A stretch of DNA of 64,000 nt from Candidatus Nitrosotenuis aquarius (GCF_002787055.1 NZ_CP024808.1:646328-710327), one strand, 5' to 3'. Shown: positions 51,550-59,650, numbered from the stretch's first letter. Made by a program: numbers and translations. The notes: a model not told the origin generated them from the letters alone.

Positions 51550-51695
51550 CTATTTCCCATGGTATGGTTTAGGCGCTAATTCTAATAAATAATGAGTATC
51601 TAGGCACGAAGGGCGCTTTTTGTCAATGAGAATCAATGCATGAGTTCATATGCAACATCTCATACATGGATTTTGACGAAGGTCATAAGGAAAGT

Positions 51696-51702
51696 GGAGG
51701 TG
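51696..51702 (+). promoter_or_regulatory. Strong Shine-Dalgarno site of the TRAM protein gene
   Basis: GGAGGTG is fully complementary to the 3' end of 16S rRNA and lies 5 bases before the ATG at 51708. It decides the start in favour of 51708 over the upstream in-frame ATGs, and shows that this mRNA has a leader. Confidence 0.8.
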
Positions 51703-51707
51703 TAAAG

Positions 51708-52004
51708 ATGAGTTTTGACGATAATTCCGGACGACGTGATAACAGACGTTTCGGTGGCGGATACAGAGGCGGCGGAGGCGGCAGACGTTTTAACAACGAC
51801 AGACAGTTTGACGACCGACCAAAACCAGTAGAAACTGGCAAAGAATACGATGTATCAATTACTGAAACATCCAGACAAGGCGACGGAATAGCAAGAGTAG
51901 ATGGATTTGTCATATTTGTGAAAGGCGGACAGCCAGGCCAAGAGACCAAAATCAAGGTAACACAAGTAGGCAGACGATTTGCAACAGCTGAACTAGCACA
52001 ATAA
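51708..52004 (+). CDS. TRAM domain RNA-binding protein with a Gly/Arg-rich N-terminus
   Basis: The 98-residue protein has an RGG-like N-terminal segment (F-G-G-G-Y-R-G-G-G-G-G-R-R; residues 15-27) and a TRAM domain (about 40-96) with G-D-G-I-A-R-V-D-G-F-V-I-F-V and G-Q-E-T-K-I-K-V-T. Small TRAM proteins serve as archaeal RNA chaperones or cold-shock-type factors. The strong SD site supports high expression. A UUCG hairpin follows the stop. Confidence 0.9.
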   Translation: MSFDDNSGRRDNRRFGGGYRGGGGGRRFNNDRQFDDRPKPVETGKEYDVSITETSRQGDGIARVDGFVIFVKGGQPGQETKIKVTQVGRRFATAELAQ

Positions 52005-52008
52005 ATTA

Positions 52009-52026
52009 TTTCTACTTCGGTAGAAA
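52009..52026 (+). terminator. UUCG-capped hairpin after the TRAM gene
   Basis: TTTCTAC-TTCG-GTAGAAA is a perfect 7-bp stem with a UUCG tetraloop, starting 4 bases after the TRAM stop. T-rich tracts follow at about 52036-52055. It fits a terminator or a 3'-end protecting hairpin for an abundant mRNA. Confidence 0.7.
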
Positions 52027-52106
52027 AAATTTAGCGAACCGATTTTTTTAATATTTTTCTAATTTTCAAAACCAGTTTATACTGTGTATTTTTTTGATAT
52101 AATACC

Positions 52107-52418
52107 ATGATGTCATTGTTCCAGCTCAGCACCAGGAGTTATGATTCTGAGATTCCCCTGGTCAGAAAGGCAATGGCGGAACTAGAGGCAAAATGCAATG
52201 TCAAGGACAGCTACAAGATCGGGGCTCCGTTTAACCGTGCTGGCTGGACTTTTTTCGATCTGGAAATTAGCATGGATCTTGCACACATGATAGAGACAAG
52301 TGGAATGCTGGAAGGAGCTCTTGGGTTTAGGATTGGGGAGCAGCTCAAAAATTTCATCGGACATTATCTGGAATCATTTGGAAGCCAGGTCAGAATAAAG
52401 CAGATAGAATACGACTAG
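52107..52418 (+). CDS. Uncharacterised small protein
   Basis: The 103-residue product is a mixed alpha/beta protein with no signal, helix or metal motif. Recognisable elements are a first helix (S-E-I-P-L-V-R-K-A-M-A-E-L-E) and a repeated G-aliphatic pattern in the last third. A TATA-like gatataat lies 5-12 bases before the start region. No family is recognised. Its end overlaps the convergent gene at 52415 by four bases. Confidence 0.65.
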   Translation: MMSLFQLSTRSYDSEIPLVRKAMAELEAKCNVKDSYKIGAPFNRAGWTFFDLEISMDLAHMIETSGMLEGALGFRIGEQLKNFIGHYLESFGSQVRIKQIEYD

Positions 52419-52702
52419 AATCCATCTGGTGGATTTTGGATAAAGACATTACAGAACAAGACGTCTGTTTTTTTGTCCCGGTATTGTACATTGCATGTGA
52501 CGAACTTTCCCTTTAGTGCCTGCTCTAGGTCTTCGAGTGTCCTTTCTGTTTGCGGCGAGGTGTCGTTTTCTACCTTGACAATTTGGATTTTTTCTAATTT
52601 GCTGTATTCCTCGGAGTTATCCTTTCTAAAGTGTGTCACATACATTCGAAACATGTTACCAGAGAGGCAATCCATTACTGGTCCACCGATTCCGTCTCCC
52701 AT
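52415..52702 (-). CDS. Uncharacterised small protein
   Basis: The 95-residue protein is largely beta with a central helix (T-L-E-D-L-E-Q-A-L-K-G-K-F). It contains three Cys in scattered positions. No family is recognised. The start may be the ATG ending at 52702 or the next one 27 bases on. The neighbouring 52739 gene is on the same strand, 36 bases away, so a two-gene unit is possible. Confidence 0.6.
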   Translation of the reverse strand: MGDGIGGPVMDCLSGNMFRMYVTHFRKDNSEEYSKLEKIQIVKVENDTSPQTERTLEDLEQALKGKFVTCNVQYRDKKTDVLFCNVFIQNPPDGF

Positions 52703-52738
52703 GAAATGAGACTGAATTTACTTGTTATAATTGTAGAT

Positions 52739-52975
52739 TCACTGGCATTCTATAATGTCGGCTCTGTTATAGTGCAATGTGTTATGTATTATTTTTATTA
52801 TTGCACCGGATCTAAAGGACAAGACCATCATTGTGCCGTTATAGTTTTCAAGCTTGACTAGTGCACCATTGATTTGGTCAGGGGCTGCGGAATATAGATT
52901 GTCTTCATCTGGAAAAGATAGCCAATTCTTTCCTATGGTAAGCCTATCGCATTTAGTTTCAGATTCAAAGTCCAT
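52739..52975 (-). CDS. Uncharacterised small protein
   Basis: A 78-residue frame encodes a protein with strands such as G-A-L-V-K-L-E-N-Y and M-M-V-L-S-F-R-S-G-A-I-I-K-I. It contains no motif that I recognise. Codon use is consistent with coding and the frame stands alone between tRNA-Arg and the 52415 gene, but support is weak. Confidence 0.5.
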   Translation of the reverse strand: MDFESETKCDRLTIGKNWLSFPDEDNLYSAAPDQINGALVKLENYNGTMMVLSFRSGAIIKIIHNTLHYNRADIIECQ

Positions 52976-53023
52976 GTTGTTACTTTACTACATAATTTTA
53001 TTTTCTTTGTGAAATAACAAGGC

Positions 53024-53097
53024 GGATCCGGGGGGACTCGAACCCACGACCTGACGCTCCGCAAGCGTCCGCACTATCCAAGCTGTGCAACGGACCC
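53024..53097 (-). tRNA. tRNA-Arg (anticodon GCG)
   Basis: On the minus strand the segment folds with acceptor GGGTCCG/CGGATCC, D arm GCAC...GTGC with AGCTTGGATA, anticodon stem GACGC/GCGTC around TTGCGGA (anticodon GCG), and T arm GTGGG-TTCGAGT-CCCCC with one mismatch. The discriminator is G. It decodes CGC and CGT. No intron and no encoded CCA. Confidence 0.95.
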
Positions 53098-53137
53098 GCA
53101 AAAACAACTCAAATTAAATCCGTAAAAAATGTTCGTA

Positions 53138-53845
53138 CTATGCAGTGCTAGTCTCTGCCTTTTTGACAAAGACATAGTGCATTATCAGGCCTGCAATGAT
53201 TCCACCAATGATTGGACCTGCCCAATAAATCCAGTGGAAGTCCCAATAGCCAGATGCCAGTGCCGGGCCCAGAGTCCTTGCAGGATTCATTGATGCACCA
53301 GTCAGTGGAATTCCAACCAAGTGCAGCAAAAATATCATTCCGCCTATTACCAGACCATACATTCCAGCAGGCGCCTTTTTGTGCACGGCAGTCATGAAGA
53401 TCACAGTAACCAAAAAGAACGTAAAGACCAGCTCCAATGCAAAGCCAGACATTGCAGAGTTTCCAAGCAGATCACTCGGTCCTCCTTGCGTTCCAAAGTT
53501 CACCTTGGCTCCAAGTACCGGAAATATCGCCTTTAGTGTAAATGCCGCAATTATGGCACCTATACACTGGAACACGATATACCCAATGCCGTTTACTATG
53601 CTGATTCTTTTAGTAATCATCATGGGTATAGTAACTGCTGGGTTGATGTGCGCACCAGAAACATGGCCAAACGCATAGACCATCAGGCCGATTGCGCCTC
53701 CGTGTGCCAGAGATATAATCAATAATCCTTCCAAATTCAGAGAATCGCCAAACATTGTAGATGACACTATGATAGAAAGCGGTCCAAAGAACACCAGTGC
53801 AAATGTGCACAGTGCTTCTGCAAACCAGGATCTTCCGGATATCAT
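53138..53845 (-). CDS. Aquaporin (MIP family)
   Basis: The 235-residue protein has six helices and both NPA loops: S-G-A-H-I-N-P-A-V near residue 68 and S-M-N-P-A-R-T-L-G-P in the second half. Thr follows the second NPAR rather than the Asp of glycerol facilitators, which favours water selectivity (AqpZ-like). It serves water flow and osmotic balance. It is divergent from the peroxiredoxin gene; 91 bases separate them. Confidence 0.92.
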   Translation of the reverse strand: MISGRSWFAEALCTFALVFFGPLSIIVSSTMFGDSLNLEGLLIISLAHGGAIGLMVYAFGHVSGAHINPAVTIPMMITKRISIVNGIGYIVFQCIGAIIAAFTLKAIFPVLGAKVNFGTQGGPSDLLGNSAMSGFALELVFTFFLVTVIFMTAVHKKAPAGMYGLVIGGMIFLLHLVGIPLTGASMNPARTLGPALASGYWDFHWIYWAGPIIGGIIAGLIMHYVFVKKAETSTA

Positions 53846-53936
53846 CTAATATCATGCCCTTTCCGATTTCAATATAAAATATGCGGCCGATCCATAACCC
53901 CAAAATAATTAATTGTAGCAAAATCAAAGCAGAGTG

Positions 53937-54392
53937 ATGCTAGCAGAAGGTGACAAGATACCAAGTTTTGAATTAAAAGATGCAGACGGAAATACAGTCA
54001 AATCCTCAGAGTTCAAGGGAAAAAAATTCGTAGTCTATTTTTATCCAAGAGATTTCACACCGGGCTGCACAATAGAGGCAGACGAGTTCTCCAAGGAATA
54101 CAAGAAATTCCAAAAAATAGGCGCAACCATAATAGGAATATCGACTGACAGCGTCGAGTCGCACAAAAAATTCGTAGAGAAAATGGGCATACCATACGTG
54201 TTATTATCAGATCCAGAATCCGAGGTATCAAAGAAATTCGGTGTCTGGGGCAAAAAACAGTTCATGGGAAAAGAATACATGGGAATCCAGAGGAGCACCT
54301 TCCTCATTGACGAAAAGGGAAAAATCTTCAAGGTCTATCCCAGTGTAAAGCCAAGGGGCCATGCAGAAGAAGTCCTAGCTGCCCTGAAATAA
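53937..54392 (+). CDS. bcp: Thiol peroxidase of the PrxQ/BCP type
   Basis: The 151-residue protein has the peroxidatic site Y-P-R-D-F-T-P-G-C-T-I-E with one conserved Cys (about residue 45) and D-E-F-S. The resolving Cys found five residues later in many BCPs is replaced (T-I-E-A-D), so it works as a 1-Cys enzyme or with an external thiol. It reduces hydrogen or lipid peroxides using thioredoxin. The start ATG 53937 is preferred over the GTG one codon earlier. Confidence 0.93.
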   Translation: MLAEGDKIPSFELKDADGNTVKSSEFKGKKFVVYFYPRDFTPGCTIEADEFSKEYKKFQKIGATIIGISTDSVESHKKFVEKMGIPYVLLSDPESEVSKKFGVWGKKQFMGKEYMGIQRSTFLIDEKGKIFKVYPSVKPRGHAEEVLAALK

Positions 54393-54422
54393 TTAAAAAG
54401 ATAAAAGAGAAAGTTTGGATTT

Positions 54423-55280
54423 TTAGAAGCCTTTTGGCAGCGTGCCTTTTGGTTTTGCCGGAGCCGGTGCTGGAGGTGGTGTTGTAGGTTTGAATCCCGC
54501 TGGCAGTGAACCCCTAGTTGAGCCACTTGGTTGTGGTGGCGGTGGTGGAGGTGCAGCCTTTGCCTGTTGTTGCATTCTTGCCAGGTATTCTTTTTCATAT
54601 GCCTCTAGCTGTTCCTTTCTTGACGCATTTCCATTTCCACTAGAACCACTCGATTCTGCTGGTTTTGTTCCAGCTGGCAGTGTGCCTTTTGGCTTTGGTG
54701 GCGGTGGTGGAGCCGTCTGTGTTTGTGCAGAACCAGTTGCTGTTGATGTGATACCGTATCCTGCAAAGTATTTTGTCCTAGGATGGTATGCAAGCTTTTC
54801 TCGTGTTGCAAAGTACTTGTTGGATGGTTGAGTGTATCCTGTTACCTTTGCCTTTTGTAGGTTCCAGTCTGATGTTGGAACGCTTGCTTGTGCAACGTGC
54901 TTGCTTGCAAAGTATCGGTTTCCTGCTGGAGAGTATCCAGTTACCTTTGCTCTATAAGAGTGGAAATCCGATGTTGGTGCGCTTTTCCATTGCTCCCAAA
55001 CTGGGACAACTGCCTCCTCTGGCTTTGGAGCCGGTGGTGGAGGTGTCTGAGCTTGTGGCTTTGGTGCTGGCGGCGGAGGTGTTGGCTTGGTTCCAGCCGG
55101 TAGCGTTCCCTGTGGTTTTGCAGGTGCCGGAGCTGGTGCCGGGGCCGGCTTGGGGGCCGGCGGTGGCGTAGTTACTTGCGGTTTTGATTCAAATTGACTA
55201 GATAATTTTGCAAGCTTTTCTTCTAATTCTGCAATCTTTGCTTCTAAATCCTTTTTAGTTGACTTAGTAGTTCCAGCCAT
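54423..55280 (-). CDS. Proline-rich protein with N-terminal coiled coil and internal repeats (paralog A)
   Basis: With the ATG ending at 55280 the product has 285 residues. Residues 6-30 are a coiled coil (D-L-E-A-K-I-A-E-L-E-E-K-L). Proline/alanine-rich linkers (40-105 and 195-285) flank a central domain (about 108-185) made of two repeats that share P-T-S-D, A-K-V-T-G-Y and N-K/R-Y-F-A, and a third partial T-K-Y-F-A. G-T/S-L-P-A/K-G motifs occur four times, including the C-terminus G-T-L-P-K-G-F. No signal or helix, so it is cytosolic. The central part is encoded by a 378-bp segment identical to one in the next gene. Function unknown. Confidence 0.78.
   Translation of the reverse strand: MAGTTKSTKKDLEAKIAELEEKLAKLSSQFESKPQVTTPPPAPKPAPAPAPAPAKPQGTLPAGTKPTPPPPAPKPQAQTPPPPAPKPEEAVVPVWEQWKSAPTSDFHSYRAKVTGYSPAGNRYFASKHVAQASVPTSDWNLQKAKVTGYTQPSNKYFATREKLAYHPRTKYFAGYGITSTATGSAQTQTAPPPPPKPKGTLPAGTKPAESSGSSGNGNASRKEQLEAYEKEYLARMQQQAKAAPPPPPPQPSGSTRGSLPAGFKPTTPPPAPAPAKPKGTLPKGF
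54693..55070. repeat. 378-bp perfect direct repeat, copy 1
   Basis: This segment is identical, base for base by eye, to 55506-55883 (offset 813). It covers the central repeat domain and adjacent proline linker of paralog A. Sequence on both sides differs between the copies, so the identity ends abruptly. Confidence 0.95.
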
Positions 55281-55466
55281 GTGTTTTTTCTGACACCTCA
55301 ATAGTTTATTTACATTTTGTTCCCGGTTGCCAAAACAATTAGATTATTTTTTGCCAAACCGCATAATTTTGCAACAATAAAGCCAAAAAACCGCAATTCC
55401 AGATTTGGAAGCCGATCTATACAACATAGAATTTATTCAAAAATATGTAAGAAAATATGGAATTTT

Positions 55467-56117
55467 TTAGAAGCCTTTTGGCAGCGAACCACGAGAAGGA
55501 TTCTTCTTTGGTGGCGGTGGTGGAGCCGTCTGTGTTTGTGCAGAACCAGTTGCTGTTGATGTGATACCGTATCCTGCAAAGTATTTTGTCCTAGGATGGT
55601 ATGCAAGCTTTTCTCGTGTTGCAAAGTACTTGTTGGATGGTTGAGTGTATCCTGTTACCTTTGCCTTTTGTAGGTTCCAGTCTGATGTTGGAACGCTTGC
55701 TTGTGCAACGTGCTTGCTTGCAAAGTATCGGTTTCCTGCTGGAGAGTATCCAGTTACCTTTGCTCTATAAGAGTGGAAATCCGATGTTGGTGCGCTTTTC
55801 CATTGCTCCCAAACTGGGACAACTGCCTCCTCTGGCTTTGGAGCCGGTGGTGGAGGTGTCTGAGCTTGTGGCTTTGGTGCTGGAGCTGGTGCTGGTTTCA
55901 TTCCTGCTGGCAGAGTTCCTTGCGGTTTTGTTGTTGGTGCTGGTGCTGGTTTTGGTGCTGGTGGCGGTGTTTGAACTTGTGGCTTTGGAGCCGGTGGTGG
56001 TGTTTGCGTTGTTGGTTTTGGTGCTGATTCTATTTGATTAGCCAATTTTGCAAGCTTTTCTTCTAATTCTGCAATTTTTGCTTCCAAGTCTTTTTTAGTG
56101 GATTTAGCACTAGACAT
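55467..56117 (-). CDS. Proline-rich protein with N-terminal coiled coil and internal repeats (paralog B)
   Basis: The 216-residue protein has the same plan as paralog A: K-S-T-K-K-D-L-E-A-K coiled coil (5-30), a longer P/A/Q linker (40-95) with G-T-L-P-A-G-M, the identical central domain (about 108-185), and a short end closing with S-R-G-S-L-P-K-G-F. It lacks the second half of the A linker. The upstream region (56118-56228) and the 186-base gap between the two genes look like separate promoters. It should form homo- or hetero-oligomers with paralog A through the coiled coil; that is inference. Confidence 0.78.
   Translation of the reverse strand: MSSAKSTKKDLEAKIAELEEKLAKLANQIESAPKPTTQTPPPAPKPQVQTPPPAPKPAPAPTTKPQGTLPAGMKPAPAPAPKPQAQTPPPPAPKPEEAVVPVWEQWKSAPTSDFHSYRAKVTGYSPAGNRYFASKHVAQASVPTSDWNLQKAKVTGYTQPSNKYFATREKLAYHPRTKYFAGYGITSTATGSAQTQTAPPPPPKKNPSRGSLPKGF
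55506..55883. repeat. 378-bp perfect direct repeat, copy 2
   Basis: This is the second copy of the segment at 54693-55070, within paralog B. Perfect identity including synonymous positions means recent duplication or ongoing gene conversion. Confidence 0.95.
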
Positions 56118-56228
56118 GTGACTTTGGTGCCCGTTGCGGGGTTTATTTACATTTGGGTAAATCTCAGACGGGCAAATCTGATGATAAAGTAGATCAAATT
56201 TAATACCACCATCAAGCTATAGACCCCA

Positions 56229-56606
56229 TTGGACGATTTTGAAAAAGAGTTTCCAGACTTTGACTGGAAGAACACTCCGGCATACAAGCACCCGGGAGGA
56301 AAGGACTGTCCTTGTCCAAAGCACGAATACGTCAGAGAGCAGATCAACTTTGCAAAGACGGTAAACCAGACCAGCAAAGAGCCGACCAAGGTCACACTCA
56401 AGTTCTGCCCTGAACACTACAAGGTCTACATGGAAGAAGTCATACCATCAATGCCGTTCAAGTACAAGCTACTGACAAAAATCGCACTCAAAATCGGTGC
56501 AATCCAGCTGGAAAAGCTGACTCACATGCAGTCTGATCTTTGCTTTTACTGCAAGTTCGGCTCCGGCGGACACGGAAAGAAAAGCGAGCTTCCGCCAATA
56601 ATCTAG
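56229..56606 (+). CDS. Uncharacterised cysteine/histidine-containing protein
   Basis: The 125-residue product starts at TTG 56229. It contains C-P-C-P-K-H near residue 27, F-C-P-E-H-Y near 60 and C-F-Y-C-K near 105, which could form one or two metal sites. The middle is helical. I do not recognise the family. It converges with the zinc protein gene at 56603 with a four-base overlap. Confidence 0.7.
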   Translation: MDDFEKEFPDFDWKNTPAYKHPGGKDCPCPKHEYVREQINFAKTVNQTSKEPTKVTLKFCPEHYKVYMEEVIPSMPFKYKLLTKIALKIGAIQLEKLTHMQSDLCFYCKFGSGGHGKKSELPPII

Positions 56607-56833
56607 ACGGGTCCGACCATTATCTTTGGCTTGTTTGGAGTATCATGATGACATCTTTTTCCACATACGGGGCACGTCTTTCTGTCCAGAAATATGCACT
56701 GGCAGATGTGGGACTTGAGGTAGCTCTCAGCAGACTTTGTGTGCTCTCCTGAGCCGTTGCAAAACGGGCACTGGGTTCCAAGCAGTTCTATTGTTCCCTT
56801 GCCCTTGCAGACGGGACATTTTTGCTCACTCAA
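56603..56833 (-). CDS. Small protein with DnaJ-type zinc repeats
   Basis: The 76-residue protein has two C-x2-C-x-G-x-G motifs (C-P-V-C-K-G-K-G-T and C-P-F-C-N-G-S-G) as in the zinc centre of DnaJ, and a further C-Q-C ... C-P-V-C-G-K-R-C region. It lacks a J domain. Such mini zinc proteins may bind unfolded proteins or assist a protein complex. The gene is divergent from ubiD, 85 bases away. Confidence 0.75.
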   Translation of the reverse strand: MSEQKCPVCKGKGTIELLGTQCPFCNGSGEHTKSAESYLKSHICQCIFLDRKTCPVCGKRCHHDTPNKPKIMVGPV

Positions 56834-56918
56834 TTTGATTCAATCCAATGATGCTGATTAAAATGCCTTTGTTGGGCCCAGTCAAGCTTTATACAACATT
56901 TGCACAAACCCAAACACA

Positions 56919-58361
56919 TTGCCAATCGAAGACGTCGCAGAACTCATATCAGCACTTGAAAAAGCAGGCGAGTTAAAGCGAATAAAGACGCAGGTCGATT
57001 CCGATTTGGAGATTGCTGAAATCCTAAGGCGTGTAATGTATGCAAACGGCCCAGCAGTACTATTTGAGAACGTCAAGGGCTATGACATGCCGGTATTGGC
57101 AAATGCGTTTGGCTCGATAAAGCGACTGCAAATCGGATTGGAAATGGACGACTTTACCGAGATTGGCCAAAGAATAGTAGACATGACAAAGATGGAGGTG
57201 CCATCAGGATTTCTCAACAAGATCAAAAAGCTTCCAGAACTATCAAAAATGGGCGAAGTATTTCCCAAATTAGAAAAGTCCGGCCCGGTAACCGAAGTAA
57301 TCGATGAAAACCCATCATTTAGCAAGATTCCAATTTTGAAAACCTGGCACAAGGATGCAGGAAGATTCATCACGCTAGGACTAGTCGCAACAAAGCACCC
57401 AGAGACAGGAGTTAGAAACCTTGGAGTGTACAGGATGCAAATCATAGATGATACCCATGCACTGATGCACTGGCAAAAGCACAAGCGCGGAGCACACCAC
57501 GGAGACATTTCAAAGGAAAGAGGAGAAAAGATTCCAGCCGCAATCATAATTGGCGCAGAGCCCGCAACGGTGTTTTCTGCAATTGCTCCGGTGCCAGAGG
57601 GATTGGACAAGTATCTCTTTGCAGGTATAACTCGACAAAAGGGAATCAAGACCGTACAATGCAAGACACAGGATTTGGAAGTTCCTGCAAATGCGGAAAT
57701 CGTCCTGGAAGGATATGTCGACCCATCCGACATTAGAGACGAGGGGCCGTTTGGTGATCACACTGGATACTACACGCCAGTTGAGCCATACCCCACATTT
57801 ACCCTAACTGGAATAATGAGAAGGCAAAAGCCAGTCTATCTTACTACAATAGTTGGCAAGCCGATTTTAGAAGACGCCTATGTCGGCAAAGTAATTGAAA
57901 GATCATTTCTGCCGCTAATCCGCATGTTCCATCCTGAAGTGGTAGACTTTGCAATGCCGGCTGCAGGATGGTTCCAGGGAATGGCAATCATATCAATCAA
58001 AAAGCGCTATCCAGGCCAGGCAAAAAAAGTCATGATGGGATTGTGGGGTACAGGACAGCTGGCACTAACAAAAATGTTCATCGTAGTGGATGATGACATC
58101 AACGTCCATGATTTCAATGACGTAATCTGGGCCATTACAACCCGTGTAGATGCTGCGCGCGACTGTGTTATTATCAACAACACCCCAACTGACACGCTGG
58201 ATCCTGCATCGCCATTGGTGAACTTTGGCTCCAAGCTGGGAATTGATGCAACACAAAAAACCTGTGAGGAAGGATTCACCAGGGAAATCCAGGAAAAGGT
58301 TGCAGTCGACGAGCCAACCAAGAATCTGGTTGATTCCAAGTGGTCTAGCTATGGATTATAG
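56919..58361 (+). CDS. UbiD family decarboxylase
   Basis: The 480-residue protein shows the UbiD signatures: R-R-V-M-Y-A-N-G-P-A-V-L-F-E-N-V, the catalytic-site E-x2-R region around D-I-R-D-E-G-P-F-G-D-H-T-G-Y-Y, and M-F-H-P-E-V-V-D. It needs prenylated FMN made by a UbiX-type enzyme not present here. Given the MqnC gene next to it, the likely substrate is 6-carboxy-1,4-dihydroxynaphthalene (menaquinone pathway), although a general aromatic acid is possible. The start at TTG 56919 lies close to a TATA-like element (ctttatacaac). Confidence 0.9.
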   Translation: MPIEDVAELISALEKAGELKRIKTQVDSDLEIAEILRRVMYANGPAVLFENVKGYDMPVLANAFGSIKRLQIGLEMDDFTEIGQRIVDMTKMEVPSGFLNKIKKLPELSKMGEVFPKLEKSGPVTEVIDENPSFSKIPILKTWHKDAGRFITLGLVATKHPETGVRNLGVYRMQIIDDTHALMHWQKHKRGAHHGDISKERGEKIPAAIIIGAEPATVFSAIAPVPEGLDKYLFAGITRQKGIKTVQCKTQDLEVPANAEIVLEGYVDPSDIRDEGPFGDHTGYYTPVEPYPTFTLTGIMRRQKPVYLTTIVGKPILEDAYVGKVIERSFLPLIRMFHPEVVDFAMPAAGWFQGMAIISIKKRYPGQAKKVMMGLWGTGQLALTKMFIVVDDDINVHDFNDVIWAITTRVDAARDCVIINNTPTDTLDPASPLVNFGSKLGIDATQKTCEEGFTREIQEKVAVDEPTKNLVDSKWSSYGL

Positions 58362-58374
58362 TTCCAAAAAACAT

Positions 58375-58426
58375 TACCCACCGTTTTTATCAAAAATTAG
58401 ATAATTTTTCTCAAAATCGGTGGGTA
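58375..58426. terminator. Long bidirectional hairpin between ubiD and mqnC
   Basis: TACCCACCG (58375-58383) and CGGTGGGTA (58418-58426) form a perfect 9-bp outer stem; inside lies a second perfect 8-bp palindrome AAAAATTA-GA-TAATTTTT (58392-58409). T-rich tracts on both strands sit within the structure. It occupies almost all of the space between the two convergent genes and would stop transcription from both sides. Confidence 0.75.
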
Positions 58427-58431
58427 GTGCT

Positions 58432-59571
58432 CTAGTACATCTTGACTAGATTATAGAAATTATCCCGCTCTTCTACTGCATATCCTATTTGGTGGATTGC
58501 GTCGATAATTTTCTGGCCGGTCAGCTCTGTAGAGCGTGCGCCGGTGCAAGATACCACTTCTTCGCCAATCAGTGTTCCTCCAAAGTCGTCTGCACCATAT
58601 TGCAGTGCGATTTGCGCCATTCCGACTCCGTTTGTGAGCCATGACGACTGGATGTGGTTAATCAAACCATCAAAGACAAGACGAGATATTGCAATCATCT
58701 TGAGCAGTTGCATTCCGCCGACGCCAAACGTGACCAGGTTTTCCCTTTGCATCAGTGTGTTGTTTGGCTCAAAGTTCCATGGAATGAATGCCATAAAGCC
58801 GCCAGTCTTTTGCTGGAGTTGTATGATTTTATCAAAATGATTCGCAATGTCTTCTTGCGATTCGACATGGCCGTACATCATGGTGGCAGATGCCGGCAGG
58901 CCGATTGTATGCGCTTCCTCCATTATTCTCAGCCAGTCCGCAGACGAGATTTTCTTTGGACTGATTACATCTTTAACGGTATCAACTAGGATTTCAGCGC
59001 CAGCTCCTGGAACCGACTGCAAGCCAGATTCTTTTAGTCTGGATAGCACCTCTTTTGTTGATGTCTTTTCTATTCTTGCAATCATGTCGATTTCAGATGC
59101 AGACAAGCCGTGAACTCCGACCTGCGGGAACTTGGACCTGATCATCCTAAACGCATCCTCATAGTATTCAATGCCAAGGTTCGGGTTGTGTCCTCCCTGG
59201 ATCAGCACCTGACGTATTCCAAACATATCCCATGCAGTCTTTACTCGCGCCTCAATCTGGTCTAATGATAAAGTGTACGATTCCGCATCGCCTGGTGAGC
59301 GGTAAAATGCGCAAAACTTGCAGTCAGTAACACAGACATTGGTGTAGTTGAGAATGATATTATTTACAAACGAGGCCTTTTTGCCAAATCTTTTCTGAGT
59401 CAGGTTTCCTGCAACTAGGCCCATCAGGTGCACATCGTCAGATTTTAGCAGACGCAAAATATCTGACTTTGTGGGCCGAGCTCCGCGCAATGCATTTTCC
59501 AAAATGTCGCTTATCTGACTAGAATGAATCTGCTCTGTTATCTGGCTCAAGTGCCTTTGGTGGCCGGACAA
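58432..59571 (-). CDS. mqnC: Cyclic dehypoxanthinyl futalosine synthase (radical SAM)
   Basis: The 379-residue protein has the radical SAM motif C-V-T-D-C-K-F-C-A-F, N-Y-T-N-V-C, and G-A-G-A-E-I-L, which separates MqnC from CofH (T-A-A-E-I-L). MqnC closes the ring of dehypoxanthinyl futalosine on the way to menaquinone, the membrane quinone of these archaea. Length matches. Its 3' end faces ubiD. The other Mqn genes are not in this window. Confidence 0.92.
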   Translation of the reverse strand: MSGHQRHLSQITEQIHSSQISDILENALRGARPTKSDILRLLKSDDVHLMGLVAGNLTQKRFGKKASFVNNIILNYTNVCVTDCKFCAFYRSPGDAESYTLSLDQIEARVKTAWDMFGIRQVLIQGGHNPNLGIEYYEDAFRMIRSKFPQVGVHGLSASEIDMIARIEKTSTKEVLSRLKESGLQSVPGAGAEILVDTVKDVISPKKISSADWLRIMEEAHTIGLPASATMMYGHVESQEDIANHFDKIIQLQQKTGGFMAFIPWNFEPNNTLMQRENLVTFGVGGMQLLKMIAISRLVFDGLINHIQSSWLTNGVGMAQIALQYGADDFGGTLIGEEVVSCTGARSTELTGQKIIDAIHQIGYAVEERDNFYNLVKMY

Positions 59572-59650
59572 TGTTATTTAATCCTGACTAGGCTGAGCCG
59601 TAAATTATCACCACGCTATTTTTATTTAGGGCAGTCAGGCGAGATCCGCC

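Noticed and set aside
54442-56041. Plus-strand Gly/Val/Leu-rich open frames opposite the proline-rich genes
   Set aside because: These are mirror images of proline and alanine codons on the true strand; their products are low-complexity and lack family similarity.
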